Positions 8,496 through 17,088 of a stretch of DNA of 64,000 bases are shown piece after piece; positions within the stretch are counted from its first letter, which is position 1, and every line of letters begins with the position of its first letter. This DNA is from Clostridia bacterium (GTDB lineage: Bacteria > Bacillota > Clostridia > Oscillospirales > Acutalibacteraceae). Below the pieces are notes generated by a model. It saw nothing but the letters and a program-made list of their open reading frames with translations. It was not told the DNA's origin and did no database searches. Location: the NCBI GenBank assembly GCA_017521425.1, contig JAFXCQ010000032.1, positions 124,001 to 188,000 of the forward strand, given 5' to 3'. A program made the position numbers and the translations under genes.

Positions 8496-8604
8496 AAACT
8501 AAATACACGGGCTAACCGTCTATCGGTTTGCCTTATTTCATTTATATTATAATATCACTAAGAATATTTGTCAAGTCGAATTTATTTTATGGTTCTGAAA
8601 GAGG

Positions 8605-8640
8605 ATTATTATTTCAGATGAAATCATCTGAATGATAATA
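8605..8640. promoter_or_regulatory. Inverted repeat upstream of the AIM24-family gene
   Basis: A perfect 8-bp inverted repeat TTCAGATG-AAAT-CATCTGAA (8613-8632) extends imperfectly on both sides (ATTATTAT with ATGATAAT). It ends about 35 bases before the AIM24 start. It could be an operator or a 5'-UTR hairpin; nothing decides between them. Confidence 0.4.
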
Positions 8641-8667
8641 TAAATTTTAATTTTGGGGTGTTTTAAA

Positions 8668-9546
8668 ATGTACAAAATCAGCAATTTCACAAACAATGAC
8701 GATGTTACAATTATCGCAGAAAAAGGACCTTTCCAGGTTATTCAGTACAAAAGAGATTTAAGTGTTTCTCCATCTACTGCAATGACTGCTTACTTCTGTG
8801 ATGAAATGAACATCAGAAAAAGACAGGTTATCTGTGACCTTTCAAAGTCAAATGGTATTACTTGTCAGGCTGGTGCAATGCAATGGACTGTTGGTAATGT
8901 TAATGCTACAACAGGTGTTAAAGGTGCGGGAGATTTTCTTGGTAAACTTGTTAAAGGCAAGGTAACAGGTGAAAGTGCTATTAAACCTGAATATGTGGGT
9001 GATGGTACTTTAGTTTTAGAACCTACATACAGACACATTGTTTTACTTGATACAACAGAATGGAATGGAAAAGTTGTTCTTGATGATGGTTTATTTTTAG
9101 CGTGTGATGCTTCAATAAAACAAAAATTAGTTGCTCGTTCTAATGTTTCTTCAGCAGTTCTCGGCGGTGAAGGTTTATTTAATTTAGCACTTCAGGGTAA
9201 TGGTATTGCAGTTCTCGAATGTCGTTGCCCACAAGAAGAACTTATTGAGATTACATTAGAAAATGATGTTCTTAAGGTTGATGGTAGCTTTGCAATTGCG
9301 TGGAGTGATTCATTAGATTTTACAGTTGAACGCTCTGGCAAAACTCTTGTAGGTTCTGCAGCTTCAGGTGAAGGATTTGTTAATGTTTACCGCGGCACAG
9401 GTAAGGTGCTTCTTGCTCCTGTTGACAGTACAATCGGCGGTTTCCCTGTGTCAAGCACAGCGCCATCTGCTCCGGCTTCTGCTGGTTCAAAAACTGCAGG
9501 TGCTTTAGGTTCACTTTTAGGTGGCATAGCAGACGCACTTGATTGA
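8668..9546 (+). CDS. AIM24 family protein
   Basis: The 292-residue product belongs to the AIM24/TRAP-like beta-sandwich family. Bacterial members are widespread, usually cytosolic, and of unsettled function. Visible family features are GAMQWTVGNV with a glycine-rich stretch, YRHIVLLDTTEW, DDGLFLACDASI and GGEGLFNLALQGNGIAVLE. A low-complexity Ala/Ser/Gly tail follows, ending in GALGSLLGGIADALD. I chose ATG 8668: GGGGTG lies 8 bases upstream, whereas the upstream TTG at 8653 overlaps that site. No signal peptide or membrane segment is seen. It is monocistronic, with an upstream inverted repeat and a strong terminator. Confidence 0.85.
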   Translation: MYKISNFTNNDDVTIIAEKGPFQVIQYKRDLSVSPSTAMTAYFCDEMNIRKRQVICDLSKSNGITCQAGAMQWTVGNVNATTGVKGAGDFLGKLVKGKVTGESAIKPEYVGDGTLVLEPTYRHIVLLDTTEWNGKVVLDDGLFLACDASIKQKLVARSNVSSAVLGGEGLFNLALQGNGIAVLECRCPQEELIEITLENDVLKVDGSFAIAWSDSLDFTVERSGKTLVGSAASGEGFVNVYRGTGKVLLAPVDSTIGGFPVSSTAPSAPASAGSKTAGALGSLLGGIADALD

Positions 9547-9557
9547 TATAAATAATT

Positions 9558-9595
9558 TTCACCCACAAAGTGTTTTACTTTGTGGGTGAATTTTT
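9558..9595. terminator. Bidirectional terminator after the AIM24-family gene
   Basis: A perfect 14-bp stem (TTCACCCACAAAGT, loop GTTTT) is followed by TTTTT. The convergent minus-strand gene ends at 9594, within the T-run. The same stem sequence reappears in the terminator at 18729-18765. Confidence 0.88.
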
Positions 9596-10664
9596 ATAAT
9601 CTCTCTTCATCTTTCTTTCGTTGTTTATTTGAATTTATAAAGAAGGGAATACCAAATCCGAGAGAGCCACCGACTAAAAGACCGCCTAAAAGGAACAACC
9701 ACCATAGCGGGTTTTTCTTTTCTTTTTCTTCTTGCTTTTCGGCTTTTATAACTTTCTTTTCAATTTTAGTTTCAACATCTTTTTTAATTTCAAACTTTTC
9801 ACCGAAAGAGTCTTCGAAAGTTATAATAATTGTGCCTGTAACCTTACCAATTAACTCGGAATCAACTCTTAAATTGGCACTTGCAGTTGCACTTTCCTGT
9901 GGAGCGATTTCACCCACAAAGCTACTACCACCTGAGTCAAGACCATCAATTTTAAAATCGACCTTGCAGTTATAAAGCGGAGCTTTACCTGTGTTCATAA
10001 GATTTATGTTTAATGTAACAGTATCTTCCTGAACTACTTTAATAGGTAGCTTTGCACCGTCAAATTCTAAAAGTGCAGGTTGTCTTACTTCAATTCTTAA
10101 AGTATCATCTGCATTGTAGCCTGAGCCATTCCGGTCTTCGTACTCACAACTGAAACTCAATTTATGCTCACCGATAGTTGCAGTGTGTACTGCTTTTAAT
10201 TCAACCGACCAGGTGTAATATTTGTTTGCTCCAATAGAGTCAACATACTTTGTACCCATTCCTGTTGGTCTTATTTCGTCAGAGTCTTCGGAAACAGAGA
10301 GCTTTATATTACTTACTTGCTTTTTAGAATGCATATTCTTTAAAGTTATAGTAAGTATTTTTGTTTCTTCAGGACTTATAAATCCATCTTCTATTTCGTA
10401 GCTTACTACCATAAGACGAGGTTGAGAATTGTCTTCTATGACTTCTTCAACTTCATCTTCTTTTTCTACAACAGGAGCAGTTTTTTCTGTTGTGGATTCA
10501 GCTTTCTGAGTAGTGGGTTCCGTAGTTGGTTCAGTTGTTTTTTCAGTAGGTACTGTAATAGTACTCTGTGTTACTGCTTCGGTTATTTCAAAAGTATCAT
10601 TTTCAGCAAAGCACGGGAGCACCACAACAGAAAGGCACATTAAAAATATTAAAATTCGTTTCAT
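9594..10664 (-). CDS. Secreted, C-terminally membrane-anchored CARDB/NEW3-like protein
   Basis: The 356-residue product has a signal peptide (residues 1-20, ending CFAEN). A Thr/Glu/Pro repeat linker follows (residues 34-70, TTEPTTEPTTQ). Two beta-rich domains follow, resembling CARDB/NEW3 or COG1361 surface domains (ILTITLKNMHSKKQVSNIK; LNINLMNTGKAPLYNCKVDF). A C-terminal membrane helix (PLWWLFLLGGLLVGG) and a charged tail complete it. It is the last gene of the two-permease ABC operon, and its ribosome binding site lies in the last codons of the upstream permease. It probably acts outside the membrane as an adaptor or substrate-binding partner of the permeases; this is inference. Confidence 0.78.
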   Translation of the reverse strand: MKRILIFLMCLSVVVLPCFAENDTFEITEAVTQSTITVPTEKTTEPTTEPTTQKAESTTEKTAPVVEKEDEVEEVIEDNSQPRLMVVSYEIEDGFISPEETKILTITLKNMHSKKQVSNIKLSVSEDSDEIRPTGMGTKYVDSIGANKYYTWSVELKAVHTATIGEHKLSFSCEYEDRNGSGYNADDTLRIEVRQPALLEFDGAKLPIKVVQEDTVTLNINLMNTGKAPLYNCKVDFKIDGLDSGGSSFVGEIAPQESATASANLRVDSELIGKVTGTIIITFEDSFGEKFEIKKDVETKIEKKVIKAEKQEEKEKKNPLWWLFLLGGLLVGGSLGFGIPFFINSNKQRKKDEERL

Positions 10665-10667
10665 TTA

Positions 10668-13457
10668 TCACAACTCCCTGATGTTTTCTACTATGCTGTT
10701 TTTTGTTTCTTTTTTAATTTTAAACCAGAGATTTAAAGAACAGAAAACAAAAACAAATAAACCAATTATAATTGTAAACCAAGGACTGAATATCATATAA
10801 AAGTCGTTGTCGTTTGATTTAACAAATAAATAATAAGTGATATAAGAAATTAAAAATCCTCCAAAACCTAAAATGTAACCCCATTTAAACATTGAAAGCA
10901 ATTGCTTGATATAGCAAGAAAATATTACTTTGTTATCAGCACCAACAGCACGAAGCGTTCCAATTTTCTTTTTGTCATTTCTTATATTGGTAGTTAATGT
11001 GTTGTTAATAATACTCGAACAAATTGTAAAAATAAGAATTACTATAGCAAGAACAATGAAAGTAAGGTTAGTGTACATTTCTTTTTGTTCTTTGTTAAAA
11101 GCATAATATGAAATGTAATGTGAGTCATAAACTGATTTTTCAATTGCTTCAAGAGTTTTAGTGATGTCTTCATCAATCTCATCAGTACAAGGTTTGTTAA
11201 GATTAAAAACTAAATCTTTGTATCGTACATTTTTTGCAAAATTATTCAAACCATCAATTGTTGTGATAACGTAAATTCCGGGGAAAGAGTGTAATAAAAG
11301 TTCATCATCTGTAAAGAATTCTGCTATTGCACCTATTTTTGTAGTTTTTCTTGTTTCACTGATTTTTTCGTTGTAGGTGAAATTATATAAATCAGCTTCA
11401 CTTTCGGTTGTTAAAACACTTATGTCTATTGTGTCACCGGCTTTTAAAGTGCGCTTTTCTGAAATTATGTAATCACTTTCCATATATTCTACAGGTGTTT
11501 CAAAAACATTGAAACCGGCATTAGAGTAATCTTCCCATTCGTCTATATAACTTATATATAAATAAGCATTTTCAGGTGCTAACAATATTACTTCTTCACC
11601 GCTATTGAGTTTATCAATATCTATTTTCCCATCACAAATGCTTTTTTCATATTTTTTTAAATAATCTTCATCTAATGCAATTATTTTGCTATGGAAAAAT
11701 TCATCGTAATTGGCACCGCGTTTTATTTCTTTGGAATAATCATTTAATTCGTTGAAAAAAGTACGATTTTTTAAATTTGTTTCTAACGAATCAAATGTGG
11801 AAAAGTTATCCTCATACATATCGCAGTTATATGTTTTTAAGTAGTCAGTCATTTTATCAACTATAATGTTAGCATATACTTCTTTTGTTCCATAAGCAGT
11901 ACCTATATACTCTTTTTGCACAACCTCATTCTTTTGGTTTTCGGTGAAGCCGGTATTGTTATCAAGTGGATTTATACCATCATAAACCCTACCACCTGAC
12001 AGGCTTAAAGTATAATCATACTTATTTTCATAAGTGTAACTTTTTTCGTATGCTAAATATGAAAAAAGGTAACAAGAAAATATAATACTTATAACTAAAA
12101 AAATACTGACAAATATCTGCTTACCTTTAGAAATGGCAATATTTCTTTTAGCAATAAGGTCAGATGCTATAAAGTTTTTCTTTGTTTTTATTTTAGAATT
12201 TTTGATTTTTCTGGTTGCGTCAATCTTTCTTATTGCTTGCATAGGTGAAATTTTACTTGCACTTACAAGAGGAATGAGTGAAGCAAAAATAATACAGATA
12301 AAACTGAAAAAACCACAACATAAAAGAACCCAGATATTTGGTTTGAAAATAGCATCTTTATCAACAAACGGAAGAATGATTTTTACTAATAAAAATGAAA
12401 TCAAAAGACTTACTGGTGTACAAATTAAACTTAAAATAATTGTTTCTCTGCCAAAGAGTTTAATAATTTGTCTTTTTGTTGCACCAACTGCACGGTACAT
12501 ACCAATTTGTTTTTTTCTCTCTTTTAAATTACTTGTAAAAGCATTTACTATTCCGACAGCAGAAGCAAATAAAAGTATAACAATAATAATAAAAATATAA
12601 ATTAGATTTGCCAGAAAGCCTTGCATATCAGGCAACACATAATATGCGTTGGTAAGTGTTGCAAAGGATGGTGTTTCATCACTTGAAAATGTATAGCAAA
12701 CGTCTATAAATTTAGTGAAAATACGATTATCTGTTGCAAAAAAATCGAAAATAATTTTAGTATCAATTTCGGGGTTGAAAGTATAATAACCTATAAGCGC
12801 TTCTTTACCACCGGCTTCTATTATTTCAGATTCGTGAACGAAAGCCGCAGGGAAAAGTGTGTCTGATGAATAGCCTGAAATGTCACTCAATAAGTTTTCA
12901 CGCTTGTTTGCTAAAACACCACATAAGATGTAATTTTTTTCAATAACTTTATCAAGTGTTTTTTCAGAGTTTTGCGGTGCAAATTTTAAAGTTATTGTGT
13001 CACCGATTTTTGCATTTAAACCAAGTCGCATTAGTGCAGATTGTTCAATTGCAATTTCACCTGTTTTTTGCGGATAACTGCCCTCAATAATAACAGGATT
13101 TGCAAGTGGTACAGCTTCGTTTTCTAAATATGCAACAGAAGTACCGTCAATTTTATTTTCTTCTTCTACATAAGCAAAACCTAAAATATGACCATAACCT
13201 ATTTTGTCAATAAAGTCTTTTTCTATTGCGTCGTTTAATATTTCTTTGTCAGCATTGATCATAATGCAGTCCTGCTTACCAAGATTAAGATGCGATTTTT
13301 CAACAATAGAAGAATAAGCACTAAAAGCAAAATAAATTATACTTGAAGAAAAAATTGTTGAAAGTATAATAGCAATTATCATTAAAATATATTGCTTCTT
13401 ACGGTTTTTTAAATTGCTAAATGCAAGGGAATTATATGTTAACTTTTTCTTTTTCAT
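10668..13457 (-). CDS. FtsX/MacB-type ABC transporter permease, second of a pair
   Basis: The 929-residue protein has two FtsX-like units in one chain. A first helix (about residues 22-48) is followed by an external domain of some 210 residues. Helices follow near 285-310, 345-370 and 375-400, with the FtsX-type ISPMQAIRK after them. A helix near 455, an external domain of about 300 residues and three final helices come next. It is a close paralogue of the adjacent 13460-16279 protein: both start MKKKKLTYNSLA and both end SIVENIREL. The AGGGAG that initiates it lies in the last codons of that paralogue. Together they probably form a heterodimer. The substrate is unknown; antimicrobial peptides or lipoproteins are family-level guesses. 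Confidence 0.85.
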   Translation of the reverse strand: MKKKKLTYNSLAFSNLKNRKKQYILMIIAIILSTIFSSSIIYFAFSAYSSIVEKSHLNLGKQDCIMINADKEILNDAIEKDFIDKIGYGHILGFAYVEEENKIDGTSVAYLENEAVPLANPVIIEGSYPQKTGEIAIEQSALMRLGLNAKIGDTITLKFAPQNSEKTLDKVIEKNYILCGVLANKRENLLSDISGYSSDTLFPAAFVHESEIIEAGGKEALIGYYTFNPEIDTKIIFDFFATDNRIFTKFIDVCYTFSSDETPSFATLTNAYYVLPDMQGFLANLIYIFIIIVILLFASAVGIVNAFTSNLKERKKQIGMYRAVGATKRQIIKLFGRETIILSLICTPVSLLISFLLVKIILPFVDKDAIFKPNIWVLLCCGFFSFICIIFASLIPLVSASKISPMQAIRKIDATRKIKNSKIKTKKNFIASDLIAKRNIAISKGKQIFVSIFLVISIIFSCYLFSYLAYEKSYTYENKYDYTLSLSGGRVYDGINPLDNNTGFTENQKNEVVQKEYIGTAYGTKEVYANIIVDKMTDYLKTYNCDMYEDNFSTFDSLETNLKNRTFFNELNDYSKEIKRGANYDEFFHSKIIALDEDYLKKYEKSICDGKIDIDKLNSGEEVILLAPENAYLYISYIDEWEDYSNAGFNVFETPVEYMESDYIISEKRTLKAGDTIDISVLTTESEADLYNFTYNEKISETRKTTKIGAIAEFFTDDELLLHSFPGIYVITTIDGLNNFAKNVRYKDLVFNLNKPCTDEIDEDITKTLEAIEKSVYDSHYISYYAFNKEQKEMYTNLTFIVLAIVILIFTICSSIINNTLTTNIRNDKKKIGTLRAVGADNKVIFSCYIKQLLSMFKWGYILGFGGFLISYITYYLFVKSNDNDFYMIFSPWFTIIIGLFVFVFCSLNLWFKIKKETKNSIVENIREL

Positions 13458-13459
13458 TT

Positions 13460-16279
13460 TTACAACTCCCTTATATTTTCTACAATGCTGTGCTTCATTT
13501 CTTTTCTGACTTTTAAGTAAACATTAAGAACACAAGCGATTACTAATACAATTAAACCTACAAGTGTCTCCCAAAATGTCAGAATAAAATCGTCTTGAGT
13601 CTGGTTATAGCTTAAAGCAATAAGGCAATAAATGCTAAAAAACAAGCCGAAAGCAACGACACCCGTAATTGTACCAATACCTAAAACAGAAAGCACCTGA
13701 CGGATGTAAGAACTTGAAATCTCTTTGGTAGAAGCACCAACAGCACGTAGCGTACCAATTTCTTTTTTGCTTTCTCGTATTCTTGCAGTAAGTGCATTGT
13801 TAATCATACTGCAACACAATGTGAAAAGCAGAATTACAATCGCTGTAACAATTATATACAAAGTTTTAATTGAGAGCATATTTTGTTTTTCAATTTCATA
13901 TAACGAACTTGTAATTGTGTCTTGACCGGCAAAGAGTCTGTCAAAAGAATTTGTTATTTTTTTGTTTATTTCTTCTGTGCATTCTGTGTTAAGATTTACT
14001 TCAATTCTTTCATAAGGCACATTTTTTGTGAAAGTGTTTAAACCATCAATAGTTGTTAACACACAAGGCTCACAATATCTGTTGAATAGCGTTTCTAAAA
14101 TACCTGAGTATTCATAAATGATTGCACCAACAGTAACCTCTTTTTCAATTTTTTCGTGGTCAAAAGTACCTTTTGTTATGGTTGGTTTTGTACCTGTACC
14201 TTCTTCAGGGTAGTCTAATGGTATTTTACCATCATTTGACATTATCCAACCCAATTTAATTTTATCGCCAACTTTGAATTCACTTGTTAATTCAGCAGAG
14301 TTCAATACTGTTATTTTTTCGTCCGGAATTTCAACAGGAACATCGTTTACCGAAAGGTCAGAAAAACCGTATTTTTCTTCTTCAAATATATAATGATATG
14401 TTGTGAGTTGAAGCGTTTTAGGCAAAACGAGTATTACTTCTTCACCGGAGTTTAATTTATCTATGTTTATTTTACCTTCTAAAACAGTTTTGCCTTCATT
14501 TTTAAAATCATCTTCCGATAATGCTAAAAAATCTAATGGTAGAATAGGCGAGGTAATATTTGCTTTTTCTATAACAGCGGTGTTTTCTATAGGTATTTCC
14601 TGATATTTTTCGTAGTTTTCTTTTGTTATTACAACTCCGTCAACGGTTGTAGGGTAAACACCTGTTGCATAATTACATAACTTTAAATAATCGGTGAGTT
14701 TCTCTACTTCAATATATCCGTTAGTTTCTTTTCTGCCTTTAACGCTTTCTACGTAACTATTGGAAAGTATATCCTCTACATCATTTTCAGAAATTCCATA
14801 ACGGAACCAATCGTAATTGCCAATTCTTTTTGAAGCGTACTCCATATCTGAAATAACCTCATAATCGGAATTAAGTGAAGTGTTCTGTTCTTTCATTCCT
14901 TTAGCAAAAGAAAAACCAAACAGTGAACCGAAAATTGCAATAGCAAGAATTATGCTTGTTAAAACTTGCTTACTCTTATAGAGCTTAATGTTTCTTGAAG
15001 ATAGAAGTTTTGAAGTATCAAATTCTTTTTGTGTTTTGATTTTTTTAGTTTTAATCTTTCTGTTAAGCGAGATGTTTCTTATTGCTTGCATAGGCGTAAT
15101 TCTTGAAGCAGAAAATAACGGAATAAATGATGAAAGTGTGACAATTAAAATGCTTATTATTGCACTTAAAGGTAACACCCACCAACTTGGTTTGAAAATA
15201 AAGTTTTCGCCAAATGCACTGACACTCAGAGTAACTGCACCAATAGAAATTAAAATACTTACAGGTGTACATATAAGGCATAAAATAAATGTTTCTTTAC
15301 CATAAATTTTTATAATCTGTCGTTTTGTAGCACCAACGCTTCTTAAAAGACCTATTTGCCTTTTTCGTTCTTTTAAGTTTGTTGAAAAAGCATTGACAAT
15401 ACCGATGTTAGAAGCAACTGCCAATACCGCAACAAATACAAGAATAAGCAAATAAGGTGCATTAACACCAAAAGTGTCTGCTACGGTGTACATAATTTCA
15501 TAACCGCCTGTAAGATACCAACCTAAACCATCATTAGCACCATAATAATTTTTTCGTAAAGGTCTTGTTAACTCAACATAATCGCTTATGAATTCATCAT
15601 CGGGACTTGAAATGAAGAGGTGCAATGCTTCCTTGCCACCAATTTCTACCTGTGCGTTATCCATAACAAAAGCTGCAGGAATACGAATGTCTGTTGCCCA
15701 ACTTTGCTTTTCAATATTTGCTCTTTTATCATTTAAAATGCCTACAAGAATGAACTCTTTTTTTATTGGTTTTTCTTTTTGCTTTTCTGCATCCTGAATA
15801 TAAAAATCAAAGGTGATCTTATCATTTAATTTGTAGTCAATACCAAGCCTTGTTAAAGCACTTTTTTCAATAGCAATTTCGTTTTCAGCAGTAGGCATTC
15901 TGCCTTCAATAAGACTTTGAAAATAAAGTTCTTTTGCTTGTGGTTCTAACCACGCAACACCGGCACCTGTGGTTGGTTCACTATCTGGTGCAGTTATTTT
16001 TCCTAAAATGTGTGCATATCCGCGAGTTGTTGTATTTGATTTTAAAAATTCTTCCGTATCTTCATTTCTTATGGTGTTAAGTATAATATGCGACTGTTTA
16101 CCGTAAAGAAAATTATGAGTTTCTAAAGCAGAGGAAACAGCACTCGAAACGAAAAATGTAAAACTTGACGAAAGCGTCATTGAAAGAATTATACCAATAA
16201 TAAGAAGTGTGTATTGTTTCTTGCGATTTTTTAAATTACCTAATGCAAGGGAATTATAAGTAAGCTTTTTCTTTTTCAT
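13460..16279 (-). CDS. FtsX/MacB-type ABC transporter permease, first of a pair
   Basis: This is a 939-residue permease with the same eight-helix, two-large-external-domain plan as its downstream paralogue. It includes ITPMQAIRN after the fourth helix and ends SIVENIREL. I chose the ATG at 16279 (MKKKKLTYNSLA). It matches the paralogue start and has GGGTG about 8 bases upstream. An upstream ATG at 16303 would overlap the ATPase gene and lacks a ribosome binding site. The product pairs with the ATPase encoded immediately upstream. The tandem copies have diverged strongly in the external domains but are conserved at both ends, indicating an old duplication. Confidence 0.86.
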   Translation of the reverse strand: MKKKKLTYNSLALGNLKNRKKQYTLLIIGIILSMTLSSSFTFFVSSAVSSALETHNFLYGKQSHIILNTIRNEDTEEFLKSNTTTRGYAHILGKITAPDSEPTTGAGVAWLEPQAKELYFQSLIEGRMPTAENEIAIEKSALTRLGIDYKLNDKITFDFYIQDAEKQKEKPIKKEFILVGILNDKRANIEKQSWATDIRIPAAFVMDNAQVEIGGKEALHLFISSPDDEFISDYVELTRPLRKNYYGANDGLGWYLTGGYEIMYTVADTFGVNAPYLLILVFVAVLAVASNIGIVNAFSTNLKERKRQIGLLRSVGATKRQIIKIYGKETFILCLICTPVSILISIGAVTLSVSAFGENFIFKPSWWVLPLSAIISILIVTLSSFIPLFSASRITPMQAIRNISLNRKIKTKKIKTQKEFDTSKLLSSRNIKLYKSKQVLTSIILAIAIFGSLFGFSFAKGMKEQNTSLNSDYEVISDMEYASKRIGNYDWFRYGISENDVEDILSNSYVESVKGRKETNGYIEVEKLTDYLKLCNYATGVYPTTVDGVVITKENYEKYQEIPIENTAVIEKANITSPILPLDFLALSEDDFKNEGKTVLEGKINIDKLNSGEEVILVLPKTLQLTTYHYIFEEEKYGFSDLSVNDVPVEIPDEKITVLNSAELTSEFKVGDKIKLGWIMSNDGKIPLDYPEEGTGTKPTITKGTFDHEKIEKEVTVGAIIYEYSGILETLFNRYCEPCVLTTIDGLNTFTKNVPYERIEVNLNTECTEEINKKITNSFDRLFAGQDTITSSLYEIEKQNMLSIKTLYIIVTAIVILLFTLCCSMINNALTARIRESKKEIGTLRAVGASTKEISSSYIRQVLSVLGIGTITGVVAFGLFFSIYCLIALSYNQTQDDFILTFWETLVGLIVLVIACVLNVYLKVRKEMKHSIVENIREL

Positions 16280-16292
16280 TATTTTCACCCAC

Positions 16293-16979
16293 TTATTCAG
16301 CATTATTTTTACTGTCTTTAATTACTGCACCGTCTTCGATAGTAATAACTCTGTCTGCCTGCTCGGCAACATTTAAGTCGTGAGTTACAAGAATGAGTGT
16401 TACACCTAATTCTTTGCTTACATATTTAAGGAGTGAAAGCACTTCTCTACCACTTTTGCCGTCAAGGTTACCGGTTGGCTCATCGGCAAAAAGAATTGTT
16501 GGTTTGTTAGCTAAAGCACGGGCTATTGCAATTCTTTGTTGCTGACCACCTGAAAGGGCAGAGGGTAGGTGAGAGAGTCTGTCTTCAATTCCTAAAATAT
16601 CTATAATCTTTTTAAGGTATTCTTCGTCTGGCTTTTTCTTGTCGAGCATAATAGGTAAAAGAATATTTTCATAGCCTGTTAATTCCTCAACCAAGTTATA
16701 AGCCTGAAAAACAAAACCAAAACGTCTTCTTCTTAAAATAGAAAGCTGGTTATCGTTATAGCTTTTTAAACTCTCATTATTGTAAATAACCTCGCCATTT
16801 GTAGCATTCTCAAGGCTACTGAGGCAATGTAAAAATGTAGATTTACCAGAACCAGAAGGGCCAGTAATTGCTACAAATTCACCTTTTTCAAAGCTTACTG
16901 TAACGTCGTTTAAAGCGACTACTACATTTTCACCACTTAAATATTCCTTTGTTAAATTTTTACATTCAATAATACTCAT
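16293..16979 (-). CDS. ABC transporter ATP-binding protein (LolD/MacB/BceA type)
   Basis: The 228-residue cytosolic ATPase has all the expected motifs: Walker [10 protein letters not shown] (about residues 39-47), a Q-loop in GFVFQAYNLVEELT, signature LSGGQQQR, Walker B ILFADEPTGNLD and the switch His in LVTHD. The DEPTGNLDG wording is characteristic of the MacB/LolD/BceA subfamily that powers FtsX-type permeases by mechanotransmission rather than simple transport. It is the first gene of the ATPase-permease-permease-adaptor operon. It starts after a strong GGAG ribosome binding site and a candidate response-regulator operator. Confidence 0.93.
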   Translation of the reverse strand: MSIIECKNLTKEYLSGENVVVALNDVTVSFEKGEFVAITGPSGSGKSTFLHCLSSLENATNGEVIYNNESLKSYNDNQLSILRRRRFGFVFQAYNLVEELTGYENILLPIMLDKKKPDEEYLKKIIDILGIEDRLSHLPSALSGGQQQRIAIARALANKPTILFADEPTGNLDGKSGREVLSLLKYVSKELGVTLILVTHDLNVAEQADRVITIEDGAVIKDSKNNAE

Positions 16980-17011
16980 AAAAATTCTCCTTATAATTTT
17001 ACTGTAGCTCT

Positions 17012-17077
17012 ATTGTAAAACACTAACATTAAATTTAAGTGACTTTAATCTTACATTTTTGTAAGATTAAAGCCACT
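17012..17077 (-). promoter_or_regulatory. BceR-type operator and promoter of the ABC operon
   Basis: On the minus strand a TACAAT -10 (plus coordinates 17012-17017) has no recognisable -35. About 42 bases upstream is TTACA-TTTT-TGTAA (17051-17064), inside a longer imperfect dyad covering 17038-17077. The TNACA-N4-TGTAA pattern is the published consensus for BceR-like response regulators, which activate promoters with poor -35 elements from about this distance. The dyad could also act as a weak terminator for the kinase gene. Confidence 0.6.
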
Positions 17078-17088
17078 TTCTTAATTTT

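Larger units (their letters stand above)
8278..8539 (+). mobile_element. MITE-like inverted-repeat element carrying a small toxin gene
   Basis: About 260 bases are bounded by imperfect inverted repeats of about 30 bases. The left arm (about 8285-8320) contains ATAAGG...GCGGTTAGCCC and the right arm (8509-8539) contains GGGCTAACCGTC...CCTTAT. Between them are two small leader hairpins (8318-8362), the 31-codon holin-like gene and its terminator. There is no transposase, so any movement would need one in trans. No clear target-site duplication was found. As I recall, similar cassettes recur in Clostridia genomes, but this was not checked. Confidence 0.6.

Noticed and set aside
12133..12600. 155-codon plus-strand ORF inside the permease gene
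   Set aside because: It is antisense to membrane-helix coding sequence, which commonly yields hydrophobic shadow ORFs; no ribosome binding site is seen.
17038..17077. Strong intrinsic terminator after the histidine kinase gene
   Set aside because: The dyad is long, but on the minus strand it is not followed by a real T-run; the operator reading explains it better, though weak termination remains possible.
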